Part shown: one piece after another, positions 22,298-34,300 of the stretch
How the letters are laid out: every line of letters begins with the position of its first letter
Numbering within the stretch: position 1 is the stretch's first letter
NCBI GenBank assembly: GCA_022457155.1
Contig: JAJGOT010000056.1
Location: 2,153,286-2,217,285 of the forward strand
Reading direction: 5' to 3'
Source of the DNA: Cladopsammia gracilis
Lineage: Eukaryota > Cnidaria > Anthozoa > Scleractinia > Dendrophylliidae
DNA: 64,000 nt
Notes under the pieces: generated by a model
Seen by the model: the letters and a program-made list of their open reading frames with translations, nothing else
What the model was told of the DNA's origin: nothing
Databases searched by the model: none
Position numbers and translations under genes: made by a program

Positions 22298-22937
22298 ATG
22301 GAAGAACTCCCAAATTTTCAGCTTTTTTCTAGTCAAAACTCGGACTCAGACAACGAGCAGTTGGACTGATGAAATTGAGCAAAAAGCTCAAGCGAAAAAC
22401 ACCAAGAGAGCAACTGAGTGGGGAGTAAAAAAGTTCGAGAAATGGTGTGAGAAAAGAAAAATTACAGTGGATCTCAAAACAGTAAGTGCAACGGACTTGA
22501 GTGAAATTCTGCGAAAGTTCTTCGCTGAAGTGAAAACAGAGAAAGGCCAAGCATTAACTCCAAGTGCATTGACTGGAATTAGAGCGGCCATTCATCGCCA
22601 TCTAACCTGTGCTCCACTCAGCCGAAGCATAAACATTTGCAAGACAGCGAATTCATGTCTGCCAACAAAATGTTTGAAGCGAAGGCCAAGCTATTTACGA
22701 AAGAAAACAATGCGAAACCAAAACGCAAATCATCCATTCAGTCAGGAGACATGCAGAAATTGAATAGATACTTCATGGAACGGCAGAACACGGACGGCGT
22801 TTGTTGAGTTTATTTGGTTTTCGTTGTGTTTTCATTTTTCTCGCCGCGGCAGAGAGGGATGGCGGCAGCTTTATTATACAAACAGTCATTTGAAATAAAA
22901 ACTGATGACATAAAGCGATTTGGCCTTGTGTATTGAT
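22298..22937 (+). pseudogene. Degenerate Crypton-type (DUF3504/KIAA1958-like) recombinase
   Basis: Reading across frames gives an ordered match to the Crypton-derived recombinase family (KIAA1958/ZMYM type). An acidic start (MEELPNFQLFSSQNSDSDNE) comes first, then a SAM-like core-binding segment (NTKRATEWGVKKFEKW, TPSALTGIRAAIHRH), then MSANKMFEAKAKLF. The catalytic-domain start follows (SLCFHFSRRGREGW, with the catalytic Arg region), then SFEIKTDDIKRFGLVY in yet another frame. At least four frame changes and the missing remainder of the catalytic domain show it is dead. A foldback element abuts its end. Confidence 0.8.
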
Positions 22938-23094
22938 AATAATGATAATCACACGACTTTTGTCGGGCATATAGTTTATTTGTGTCCCTCGTAGCATCAT
23001 TTGCACCCTCGCACCGCTCGGGCGCAAATGATGCTACTCGGGCCACAAATAAACTATGTACCCTCCAAAAGTCATGTGATTGTCCTGTTGTCAT
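22931..23094. mobile_element. Foldback element
   Basis: The arms atagtttatttgtg and tagcatcatttgc are mirrored by gcaaatgatgcta and cacaaataaacta around a short centre near 23010. Outer arms containing gacttttg and caaaagtc extend the pairing. It directly follows the Crypton-type pseudogene. Confidence 0.8.
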
Positions 23095-24200
23095 AAACGA
23101 GTTATAGCCAATAGTATTTCGACAACACAGTTTGGACCTCAGTTTGACTTACGTAAGCTGAACAAACAGAGGAAATTCTAATGATATTACTTTTCACGCC
23201 CTTAGAACCTCTTAGAGCCTAGAGCTCATTTCTTATTCGAAGGCTTTCTAAGAGCAGGTGCATAACACCTATGCAAACTAGCTTACGATTACGGAAGATT
23301 ACGTTGTTTCAAAATTAACTGAAATCTACCTTTTTCCCGAAAAATGTTCCGTAACAATTACGTATATTCATTATTAGAAATATAAAACCTTTTTTTTGAA
23401 AAAAAATTACTTGTTTTAAAAGTAATTGTTAGTGATCAGTAATAAAATATTCCCTGAGAATATTGGCATTCTTATTTTCATCAAACACAACTCGTTTTAA
23501 AATTTCATTAATTACAAAATAGCATATATATTGCAGTGAAACAAATATCAATATAACACTACTAAATAATCAATATTGTGCTAATTTTCTAAACATCTTT
23601 CCAAGACGCTTCACGGCAATACAGGATAGTACTAAAAAATTCTTTAGTGTCGGCATTCATAATTTATCTGTAATCAATTCTAATTCCAATTTGATCTGAA
23701 ATTAGGTCAAAATCCATATGTAAGTCTAACTAGCAAGGGCCAGCTATTAGAAGTCTAACTTATACCGTGGATTAATACAATTCTTGACCTCCACGTCTGT
23801 TTATCAGATGCTTATAAGTAGATAAGTGGTTGCGCTGTATGCCCAGTATGCCTTTATGACACTGTTTACAATAAACAACCTTTAGATACATGGGTTGGCG
23901 AGACTGAAATTAGTTTAGACCGCAGTTTTGTTGAACACCGTGTAAACGTTTAAATAACAACAGGCCCTGAACTTGTCCACTCTTGTACTCTGTATGAGTC
24001 ACGTATACTACTAGTGTATCCGTCAGTTCAACATGAAATTCCAATCGTTTGGTTTTAATACATTGAACGCTCAGATAGACTAATTGGTCTAAGGCTAATT
24101 GATATCTCTCAATGTCAAGAAAATAGAACAAGTGAAAAAAGAGATCCTCCTTATATTACAGAATCACTGCTGTCGTCACACCCAGTTTTAAACATTTAAA
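23095..24200. other. Intergenic DNA, nothing firm
   Basis: This is AT-rich sequence. A 73-codon minus frame at 23910-24131 has no recognisable domain and weak splice context. I do not call it. Confidence 0.4.
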
Positions 24201-24202
24201 AA

Positions 24203-25010
24203 CTCATTAATAATTCATGACCATTTTGTCTAATCCGATGCTCCTCTCTGGTCACGAGGAAAGCACTCTTTACCACATAAAATACGCTTGAAACTAAAAA
24301 GCCCGGAGAGGGTTTTGAATGTGGCCCAGGGGAATAATGGGGTATAATAGAAAAACAATGGCATACAAATGAACGTGAAGCATTATATAATGACACACGC
24401 TGCATTATCTATCAATATTCATATATAATGCCACATGTGATATTATACAATGCTTCAAGTTTATATACAGTAGGAATTAAATACTGAGAACAACCATTAA
24501 TTTCAATAAACAGATTTATTTTGTGCTAACTTACAAATGAAAAGTACAAACTTGGTCAGCCAAAAGTTCTGGGATTCTGCATTCATATTAGCAATATTCG
24601 TTTCTAATGACTGTACTTTTTCCACGTCCACCTCAAAAGAACGCTGCTCTTTCGAAGGATCTTTGTTGACTCGACTTATTTGCCATTCAAAAAATACTTT
24701 AAACGACCACTTTGTAGACGAACGTGTGGCCTTTGGAATACACTCTTCCAATGCGTTTTTCTCTTCTTCTTTAGACTTTGGTGGCCTAAACGCCCGCTTC
24801 GGAGGCATGTTTTTACTAATGCAAGCGAAGTATCAAAAGACCGCATTCGAATAAAATACTGACATAGTTCAGCATATTTAAATTTCTAATTTTATTTCTC
24901 CTTCATTATTGTTGTTCAATTCCCAAATGCAAACAACCTTCTTTTGTTTTCTCATATCACTCCACATAGTTTCATCGATATTGGACAAAATGGTCATGAA
25001 TTATTAACGA
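24203..25010. mobile_element. Candidate inverted-repeat element of about 0.8 kb
   Basis: The left end contains taataattcatgaccatttt and the right end aaaatggtcatgaattatta. These are reverse complements within about 40-bp imperfect arms (24203-24240 and 24971-25010). The enclosed DNA carries a minus-strand Crypton-type N-terminal fragment. Target-site duplications were not identified with confidence. Confidence 0.5.
24503..24808 (-). pseudogene. Crypton/ZMYM-QRICH1-type N-terminal fragment
   Basis: A 101-codon open frame starts with ATG at 24806-24808. Its segments CIPKATRSSTKWSFKVFFEW and MNAESQNFWLTKFV match the N-terminal core-binding region found in Crypton-derived proteins of the ZMYM/QRICH1 group (family assignment by eye). 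The catalytic domain is absent downstream. It could be an exon of a domesticated gene, but no partner exon is seen. Confidence 0.55.
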
Positions 25011-25129
25011 TTTTTTTTTAAGTCATTCAATAAACGTGTTTTAAGTCATTTAATAAACTCGCAGCACGTGTTTTATCAGGTATAAAATCCCTCGGGCGAA
25101 AACACTGCTGCTCGTTTATTAAATGGTAC

Positions 25130-25323
25130 TTAAAGTTTATCGGCAATTACAGGAATTCCACAATCGCATAAAACTTTGTAAAGCTCTCCCACAGTAAGGC
25201 AACGGTCATTTGCAATAAAACGTATGAGAGCTGCAGCTGGATTCGTGTGGCGTTCGTCGAGGAAACGAATCTCATCTGAATTCAAACCAAGTTTCTCAGC
25301 AACGAACTTCCACTTTTCTCCGC
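25130..25323 (-). CDS. Gene 2 last exon: Death domain
   Basis: Acceptor gtagttgcag is followed by [20 protein letters not shown], then [12 protein letters not shown] and a [17 protein letters not shown] ending. This is the classical Death-domain pattern: a Trp in helix 1, a GL-x-x-DEI turn, and a Leu-Tyr helix 5. The previous exon (26274-26351) supplies the start of helix 1 ([11 protein letters not shown]). Confidence 0.9.
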
Positions 25324-28300
25324 CTGCAACTACAACAAAAATAATACAAACATACATCAGGGTAAAATGTTCGGTGGCTGCGTGGCACTTGGATTTAGAA
25401 CAGAAAAAAAATTAATAATGTTAATGTTTAAGTGCCAAAAATTTATGAAAAAGTTCCAAACGTTTCGGGCCTTGCCCTTCATCAGTGGATGTTGGATGGA
25501 AAGTTCAGAGTAGTCTGGGTAATAATCATTTCTTCAAACCTTTCACAGGAGTCAATGTCGGAAAAACTGTTACAAAGACAGTCAGACGTTTCGGGGATAA
25601 CCCCTTCATCAGTGTTTGTGTTCTCACGAGACAAACGCTCGTGCTCACGTAACATTTGTTGCGTGTACGCCATTCAAAAATATTCAAATAAAACGCGAAT
25701 TCGAGCGCGCGCTTAGCGCGCATAAATGCGACAGAGAATGAAAAATGAAGCTAAAGTAGCCTCATGGAAAATTTAACATTTTAAAGAAGGATTTGTTATA
25801 TGCTATTTTTCTGAAGTGATATTTAGATAGTTGGTTTCATGAGATTTAAAGCATGCATTTTCTATCGATGTTCGCCGTAACGCGTCATGATTTAAAGTGT
25901 TTACATATGCATTTTACTCCTGAAACATTTTAAGTGCAAATCTGCCGAGCCTGAGAGTCTAAATGCCAGTGTTTGGCTTTTATTCAACGATTTTGGGACG
26001 GCCTGTGACGTGAACATGTGTAGCCTGACTTACACAGACAGTTAAATGTAATTTTTGTTTCGAAGACGAGTATGCCTGTTTTATAGCTGTGGTATCGAGA
26101 ATATCAGCTTTGTGGATTTGGAATTATTAAGAAAGCTGTTGTAGCTTAGCTCCGTTTAATGTTTGTTCTTTGGCAATTTCAAAAAAGGAAAAAAACTCAG
26201 GTCATATTACTTGTACTTCGATGCAGTTTGTTAAAAAGACAAAACAGGTTTATGGAATATGATAAAATAATACCAGTCAAGGCGATGGTAAGCTGTCTTG
26301 CTTGGGAATAGGAGATTTCTCGTACATCAAGGGATTCAGATAACAACGGACCTAGAATCAAACAGGCACAAACATCACAACCCATACATGCATTCCTGGT
26401 TTTAATACAGCTCATTTCGGAGAAAGGTCGTCACAGACAAGAGTTAAAGCAGCACGCGACAATGACCGAAATAAAGTATGAGTCGGAATGATTAAAGGGC
26501 CCACGCTTATTATTTTATTTTTTTTTATTTACCATATAAGTCCAAATTCATTCGTGAATATAAAGGACTGCGCTTTCATAACCAATGACACAAAACAACA
26601 TAAACTAAATAAAAAAGTAATCCTCATTAGCGAATAGATTCCCATTTATCCACCCTCATCAACGTAAGGATTCGTTATTTTATGCGCGGACTCAATCGTT
26701 TTCACCACGTTTAATGATTCAAGGTTTCACTTTTCCAGTGACAGAGTCAAGGAGAGTCTACTTAAAGAGGAGCGTCCAGTACACGCACAAGCACTTGGAA
26801 TAATTAGGCTCAGTACCCAGAACAGGGTCAAAACAGTAACAAAAAAATGGAAAATGCATGCATGAGGTACTATACTCCCAAGGGATCTAAAGAAATGACA
26901 ATGATGGTGGTGATATGGAGCTGTTAAAGTGCCTATCACCCCTAGAAAGTTATTTTCAGAATCCACTCTATTTACATTGAATAGTTGAATGGTAAAATAT
27001 TTCTTGTTTTGAACGTCGTGTTATTGAGTTATAGAGATTTGAATTTACAAAATGCTAATTAGATGACGTCAACCCGGGAATCATTTATTATACAACTACT
27101 TGTTTTCACCTCCTAGTAATATTTTTTTACGAATCAATTGACTATCCACAGTTTATTTTTAGTATTTATCAAATTAATTATCCTTAAGCTGTAAACTGCG
27201 TATTGCAAATTGGCGTAGAAATAATGGCAAATTCCCGGGTTGACGTCATCTAATTAGCATTTTGTAAATTCAAATCTCTATAACTCACAAACGCGACGTT
27301 CAAAACAAGAAATATTCTACCATTCAACTATTCAATGTACATAGAGTTGATTCTGAAAATAACTTTCTAAGGGGGGGGGGGGGGGGGTAGGCACTTTAAA
27401 AGATGGAGAATAAGTACCAGTCGACAATGCACTCTCTAAATCCAGACTCACCAGTAGTCCCAGCCGGTGTAATGTCTCTTAAGTGTTTGACCACATCAAG
27501 TCTGCCTGAATATTTAGCTTTTCTTGCTAAGCAGCGGATCGCTTTTTTGGTCTCAGGCTCTGGCTTTTCCAGAGAGGTTTGATCCAGCTGAAGACTCTCT
27601 TTGTATTGAACAACAACCTGTTTGGAATCACACGACGCGGACAAAAGGGATTCCAAGACCTCACCAGGAAGTGCAAGCGCGTTCTTCTCGTTTCCTAATA
27701 GTCAAATAGATTCATATTTGTTTTAAATGTTATAGCATTGAACTTTAGTGTTGGTATTGGTTTTTTTATTTTTTTTTTCAGAATAAAGGATCTGTCGTAT
27801 GTTCTAACCGTTTGCGTCTATAAAGCTCTTAAGTTTTAATCACTATTTTATAATTCTTTATAAAACACAGGCAATTGGATCGATATTGGCGATTTATCCA
27901 ATTAATGTCTAAAAATTGGCAAATTAGCGGTAGGTTAAAAATAGTATATGTTCCTTTTTGCTTGACTATCCTTGAAAAAATTATATTGTGTCAATGGTTG
28001 TAATGTTACAATAAGCTTACCCTCGTCAGAAAGGGAAGTGCTTTCGCCGTGTTCGCCAACTGCTAGCTGTGATAAATAAAAAGGAACAATTTTACCTACC
28101 TTAATTCAAAGGGAACAGTACCCCAGTCAGTGGGTGCTCCATATAATAAACATAGGTTGGTAATTATTTGTCTGCAGCTTCTAAAGCCACAACCTCGCTT
28201 TTCCGATAAATTCCGGACAGTTGAAATGCGCGAGAAATCCATTCCAAGAACTGAATGATTGAAAGTTGCCCTTTAACGCCCAGATCTTATCTGTCCTCAG

Positions 28301-31300
28301 TTACCTTAGTTATGCCGAATATATTATACGTGGAAAAAGGCAAAGTGCTTTTTTTGTCTCTCTACCAGCAGAGGGGTCGTACACTTTCAAAACAAACGCT
28401 AGAATACTGGTTTAAAGTAAAGTTTGAGGTGGAAGTGGGGGGGGGGGGGGGGTATTTATCTACTGGTGAACAGTTATTTGACCCATCGGAATGAACAATC
28501 CAGTTTTTAAGTGGGCTAGTTAAAAATAGGCGTAGCCAAGAGTTGTTTATGAGTACTGCATCTGATCAGAACTCTGCGAAGTGGCGACTTCATCGTTTGT
28601 TATTTCTTGTTTACAATAAAGAGGGCAAAATTACTGAATGCTGATTGGCTGACGAAGTGGGCATTTTTTCTTAATTGAGGGCAAAATTACTCGCTCCTGA
28701 TTGGTCGAGCATCAAAATTTCTCACTCGTGATTGGTTGAGCGCGTCGTTTTCGTTGCATTCAGTTGGCTTGGCGGGATTTTGAAGAAAATTTACAAACGG
28801 AGTGCTCGCATGTTTCGCTGGAGATTTTGTTATAAAAAAGGAATGAAATCGGAAGATACCTAAGAAAGGAATTCTACAGGTGAATTACAGCATTTTACGC
28901 CAAACAGGAAGCGATTATTTGTGTCAAATCTTGGATTAACTAGGCGCCTGCAGGCCAGTTTGCGACGTTGAAGACCTCGAAGAAATTCATTCATGGCGAC
29001 AAAAGGTTGTGAAGTTCCATCACTTCATTGAAAAAATGCGGATTTCTGAGGACCTAAAGAAAAGAACTTTGACAGATTTTGCTGAAAGGAAAAATATACG
29101 TTTAACAAGAGAAAGAATAAGGCTAAAAGAAGTGAAAGAAAGCAATTAAATCGCCAAACGTGCAAGCAAGTTTGAACTCTCGCCATTTGTTGTTGTTAAC
29201 AATGCAAAGCGGCAAAAACTTCAAAACATAGGTGCGCTTAAATAAAACTTGCTTTGTTTTTGTCGTAAAGTGTGTTTTATCGAAACATAAAAATCAGACT
29301 ATGTTCTCTAGATGTACATAACAGCCAAATGTATCTTTGACCGAATAGAAATTTAGTTAGCCACAGTGAGTTGAAAAGTTTTTCTTGTCAGTTTGCGAGA
29401 GAGTATTTTCACTTTGGGTAGTTTCAAGTTTGAGTAACTCTTAACAAGTCTGAAAGGTTTCCCTATAATTTTGCCCTCTACATTATAAACAGCTTCTGAA
29501 AACACGCGTGATATTAATCCTTAATTTTGCTCGGGCCCATGCGATTACATATACTAATTATCAAAGCTTTAACATAACTTTGATTAACAATCTATAAATC
29601 AACTTCATTTTAGAGGTTAATGAATGAACTAAAGGGTTTCCCAAATTATCAAAGCGCTGTGTGTGTAGCACTTCTAGTGATGAATCATAAAGGCTCTTTA
29701 CCTGTTGTTTTGGAATAGCAAACCAAGGTGAAAACTGCATGACCTGAACTCCGATGTTTTTAGCAGAAGCAGACTTGGTGCAAATGAAGCTTCCCTTGGC
29801 ATTGGACAACTCGGACACGTTCAGGAAGTGGAGACACTGTTCTTGTCTGCATCCTTTCACATCATGAGTTTGACAGTAGTCAACTGCTTTTCCCTTACAG
29901 CATACGGGACAGATGACACTCATTTCATATGTCATATTTCGCAGCCAGGGAAACTCATTGCGCATGCACTCGAGCATCCAACGCAGTTGCCTTCGCACAA
30001 GACGAGCACAGGTTAAACCAGCGGTGTCATGGTAAATATCTGCTGATAAGGTCATCTTTGAGGATAGATCATCCACCAAATCAACACCGAGATCCCCTCC
30101 GTGAACAACAACTTCAACGGATGAAGAGTGGCACATAAGGATAACGGAGTAGTGAATAGATTCAGCGGTGAAAAATCTGGCAAAATCGTGGAACAGCTGA
30201 GGCTTTTCTGATCTCCACATGTTTTTGTTGCCCCATTGAAACAACTGCAGGATCAGCCGAGGGAATAAACCTGGAGGCACCTGACCATTTTCAAATTTGA
30301 GAAATAGAGAGGGAACTTTTGCAGACGTAACCAGCTCAAGAATGTCCTTTGGCGGATGTGACTTCAACATTGATGGGACTAGATAGTTCTTAATGCTCGA
30401 AGCTGCATCAGATGGCCAAGGGCACAGCAAGCTGAATCTCTCCATGATTCCAATGAGACCATCTGAGGTTTCTTTGTTGTCAAACAAAGGTTCCCACACA
30501 TGCGCTAAAAGTCTTTCATCCAGGATTCCTTCCCTTTCAAGCTTAGACCATAGTTGTAAGAATTTCTTTTCTTTAGGGTCATACGGCTTGATAGTTATCA
30601 CCTTCTTAAAAACGTCAACTAACCACTGAGGATCCAAGACAACAAGTGCATTCAATTCTGCAGTGTCGTCAAAATGAATTAAACTTCTCAGGTCATGAAG
30701 ATAGTTCATCAAGGTCTCGAACTCTTTGCCTTCATCAACATCACAGACTTTTGCAATACCCTTTGCCTTCTCCAGGGAAATACATTTGAGTCCCTCTTCC
30801 TTCGCGGCTTTTAGCGCCTTCTCAAATTTTAACCACTTGATTGGAATAGCTTCGTTTATTTGGGGCAACTCTTTGGTGACAGCAAGTACGTCCTGTCGCA
30901 AGCGCACGACTTCTGGGCATTCCGAGTTTTTAAACCTCAGACTAGTGTTATCTACAAAGAACACGTCACACAAATGGGAATTATATGGTTTGCTCTTCAG
31001 ATATCCAAAGATCTCAACGGCTAGTTCTTTGGGATCGCGAGCACAATAAGGTGTATCAGCATGAGTGCACACGAGGAAAACTGGAGGAAGCTTCTCTGGC
31101 AACACTTCTGAGCTAGGGAATTCCTCTTGACTATTGGCTAAAGAAGCCACAGACATCATCCAAAACTCAAGATAATCCATGTTGGTTTTCAGATTAAAAC
31201 TTTCTTGACTTTTCTTATACAGTCCTTGTTTGACTACGGGCTTTGCTTCATCTTGTGGATTTAGGCTAAGATCATAAACCAAGCAGTATATTGCTTTTGC

Positions 31301-34300
31301 TGTAAGAAAGAGTGGATGAGTCACATAATAGACTGACTGTCCAGCAAAATCCCACATCGTTGAAAAAATATCTTCCCTGTTATCTTCCCAATCACCTTGA
31401 AGTAATGTTTGAGTGACAGCTGCTACTTCTTCGGGCACATCTGGATCTGTTGGATCAAGTAGTACATGCGGAACATGTCCGCTTGGGGTAGATGCTGGAT
31501 CCCCAGATGTCTGAATATGTTCTTCTTCTTTTGGTGGCTCAACGGGCCTTAATTCTTTTGACATGGGAGGGATTTTAGAATCGGAGCTACCTGCACTAGC
31601 ATCTGTAACTATTTCTACCTCTGTTATTTTTCTTTTCTGACTTAAACTGTCCGCGATGGACGTAGCTGTATGATAATCGAAGGAAGTTGCTCTGTCCCAA
31701 TTTTGGTCTTGATGCATCGTTCCTATCCTCCAAGTCTCTGTGGACACTTTGAAATTAGACGGATCCACATCTATACCAATAGTACTGTCTTCTTCTGGGT
31801 CGTAACAGATTCCTTTCAATGACTTCTTTAAGCTGGTCTTTCCTGATCGGTCTTGTCCAATCAGCATTAATGGAATCCTCTTGACAACCGTTTTCCCATC
31901 TGAGAGAGCCCTGTTATAGGCTTCCATAGCTGATGGACCTCGCGCAAGGATCTCGGGAGGAACTGTAAAATGAGGTATAGAAAAAACTGATTTTATATCT
32001 GACCGCTTTACGTTTTATATGTTATTGAGCGACTGGGCCTGGTTGTTTAAAGTGTGGTTAAGCTAACCCAGGGTTAGCATCAATTTTGATTCTAGTTAAA
32101 TAATTAATCAATGGAGATTTTTACAAAGTATTTTTGTCCTTTAGTTTCGTTTCTGACTTGTCTTCGTATGTAGCTTATAATTAGAAAACACTTCTAACAA
32201 GAGAAATTAAATCCTCGGTTAAGTTTTAACCCGGGGTTAGCGTTAACCGGCTTTCGAACAACCGGGCCCTGATGACTGTTTTAGCATGTTGCTAAATGAC
32301 TTGGTCAACATCAAGTATATAGTTTTAGCATTATGTCCGATTTGGGAAAGAGTAGTCTTGAAAGGAATGTTGTTAGTAACATCGATTGCCGGCTTGTTTG
32401 CCCATTATGCAAAAACATTGATGGGTGGTTTATAATCAATTATCAATGCTTCTCTCTTATCTTCAACCTTCCCAAAGGTCTGGAAAACTGCCGAAATTAC
32501 ACCTATTCCCAAACAAGGCAACCACGAACTTCCTAACAATAACAGACCAATCTCCCTGGTACCTGCATTGTCAAAGGTATACGAGAGAATAGCGTATAAT
32601 CAGTTTGTCACCTATCTGACAACCAAGGAAAGGCTAACGACAAAACAAAACGGCAGCAAAAAATGGCACTCCACTGAAACGTCTTTAATTCATACGACCG
32701 ATGCATTTCTTAAAGGAATTGATAATAAGAAATTAACTGCCTGCGTACTTTTAGACATGAGCAAAGCCTTTGATAGCGTTGACCACCAAATAATGTTACG
32801 TAAACTACAAGACGTTGGTGTCTCGACTTGCGTGCTACTACCTCACAAACAGATATCAAGTTGTACGAATTCACTCTGCCGTTTCTGATTCACTGCCAGT
32901 TGAATGTGGTGTCCCTCAGGGTAGTATCCTGGGCTCCCTATTATTTAGCATATACGTAAATGATCTGCTAGAAGCTCCACGGAACTGTTCCACTGAATGT
33001 TATGTAGACAACACAAAATTGTCTGTTTCTTTTCATTCAAAAGATTCTCGACGGGTTGTCGAATATATGAACGAAGATCCTCTCCGGGTGCGCAACTGGT
33101 GCTTTAGGAATCGGTTATTACTGAATCCATACAAGGCGAAATTAATTGTTTTCGGGAGTCGACAGATGACTTCGAAACTCCATGAGTTTCGTTTGTCTCT
33201 GTTGGGAAAGGAAATCTTCCCCGTGCAATCAGCCAAAGATCTCGGCGTAATTTTGAATCCGAACTTGTCATTTGATGATCATATAACGACTACTGTATCT
33301 GAATGTATTGCACGCCTTGCGCAAAGTAGCTGGGTCAAACATTGTCTTGACAAAAGTTCGCTATTAACTGTAATAAACACCTTACAATGTAGTTTTCAGT
33401 AAAATGTATTACTGCTCGAATGTTTGGACAAATACGACAGAGAAGAATGTACGGAAATTGCAGGCTGTTGAGAACTTTGCTTACCGAATCGTCAGCGGTG
33501 TGAGGAAGTACGATCATGTAACTCCCCTCCTAAAAAGCCTGTCTTGGCTGCCCGTTAAAGACCAACTCTATTACCGCCAAGCTGCTCAAAATGCATGACT
33601 GGACACGCGCCTAAATATCTAACATCCCAATTCATTACCCGTGGACAAGTTAGCAAACGTACAACTAGGAGTAGCCAAAAGCTAAACATTCCTCTTTTTA
33701 GAACAGCCTCCGGGCAACGAACATTTTATTATAGAACTATTGGGCTCTGGAACAGTTTAGAGTCTTTCTTAAAATCAAACCAGTCGGTTCTTGTTTTTAA
33801 ACGTCTTTTAAAGAACAAACTTTTGGACAATTTTTTAAATGCTCCTTAGCTTATGTATTGCAACAAGTTATAAGTTAATTTAAGTATTAATTTGTAATTA
33901 AATAAGTTAAGCATTGTAATTAGTAATAAGTTAAGTATTGTAATTAGTCATTTTTATCGTTTGTTCCTGAAAAGTCCCTTTGGGGAGGACACAATAAAGT
34001 ATGTATGTATGTATGTATGTATAAGGTGCAGGTAGCTAAAGGTGGGGTCAGTGGCGCTTGTTGTAATACGTGTGTGCTAAGTTATTATAGTAAATCAGCG
34101 TTCTTGTGTTAGTCGTTGGCATTTGTCCTTTTTACTGTAAGTAACGCCAAGCAAGCTTAAAGCGGCTATGTCACATTTTTAGGGTTATTTTAAAAAGCTA
34201 AAAGACATTTGTATCAGTGGAGACGCAAAAATAATGGTCCAGTTTTGTTTTAAATTGCTTAGAGTATAATGAAACTATAAACAAATGTTTCTGACTATAG

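Noticed and set aside
23910..24131. 73-codon minus frame as a possible terminal exon
   Set aside because: Gene 2 already has a clear stop at 25130 and no splice site or domain supports a later exon.
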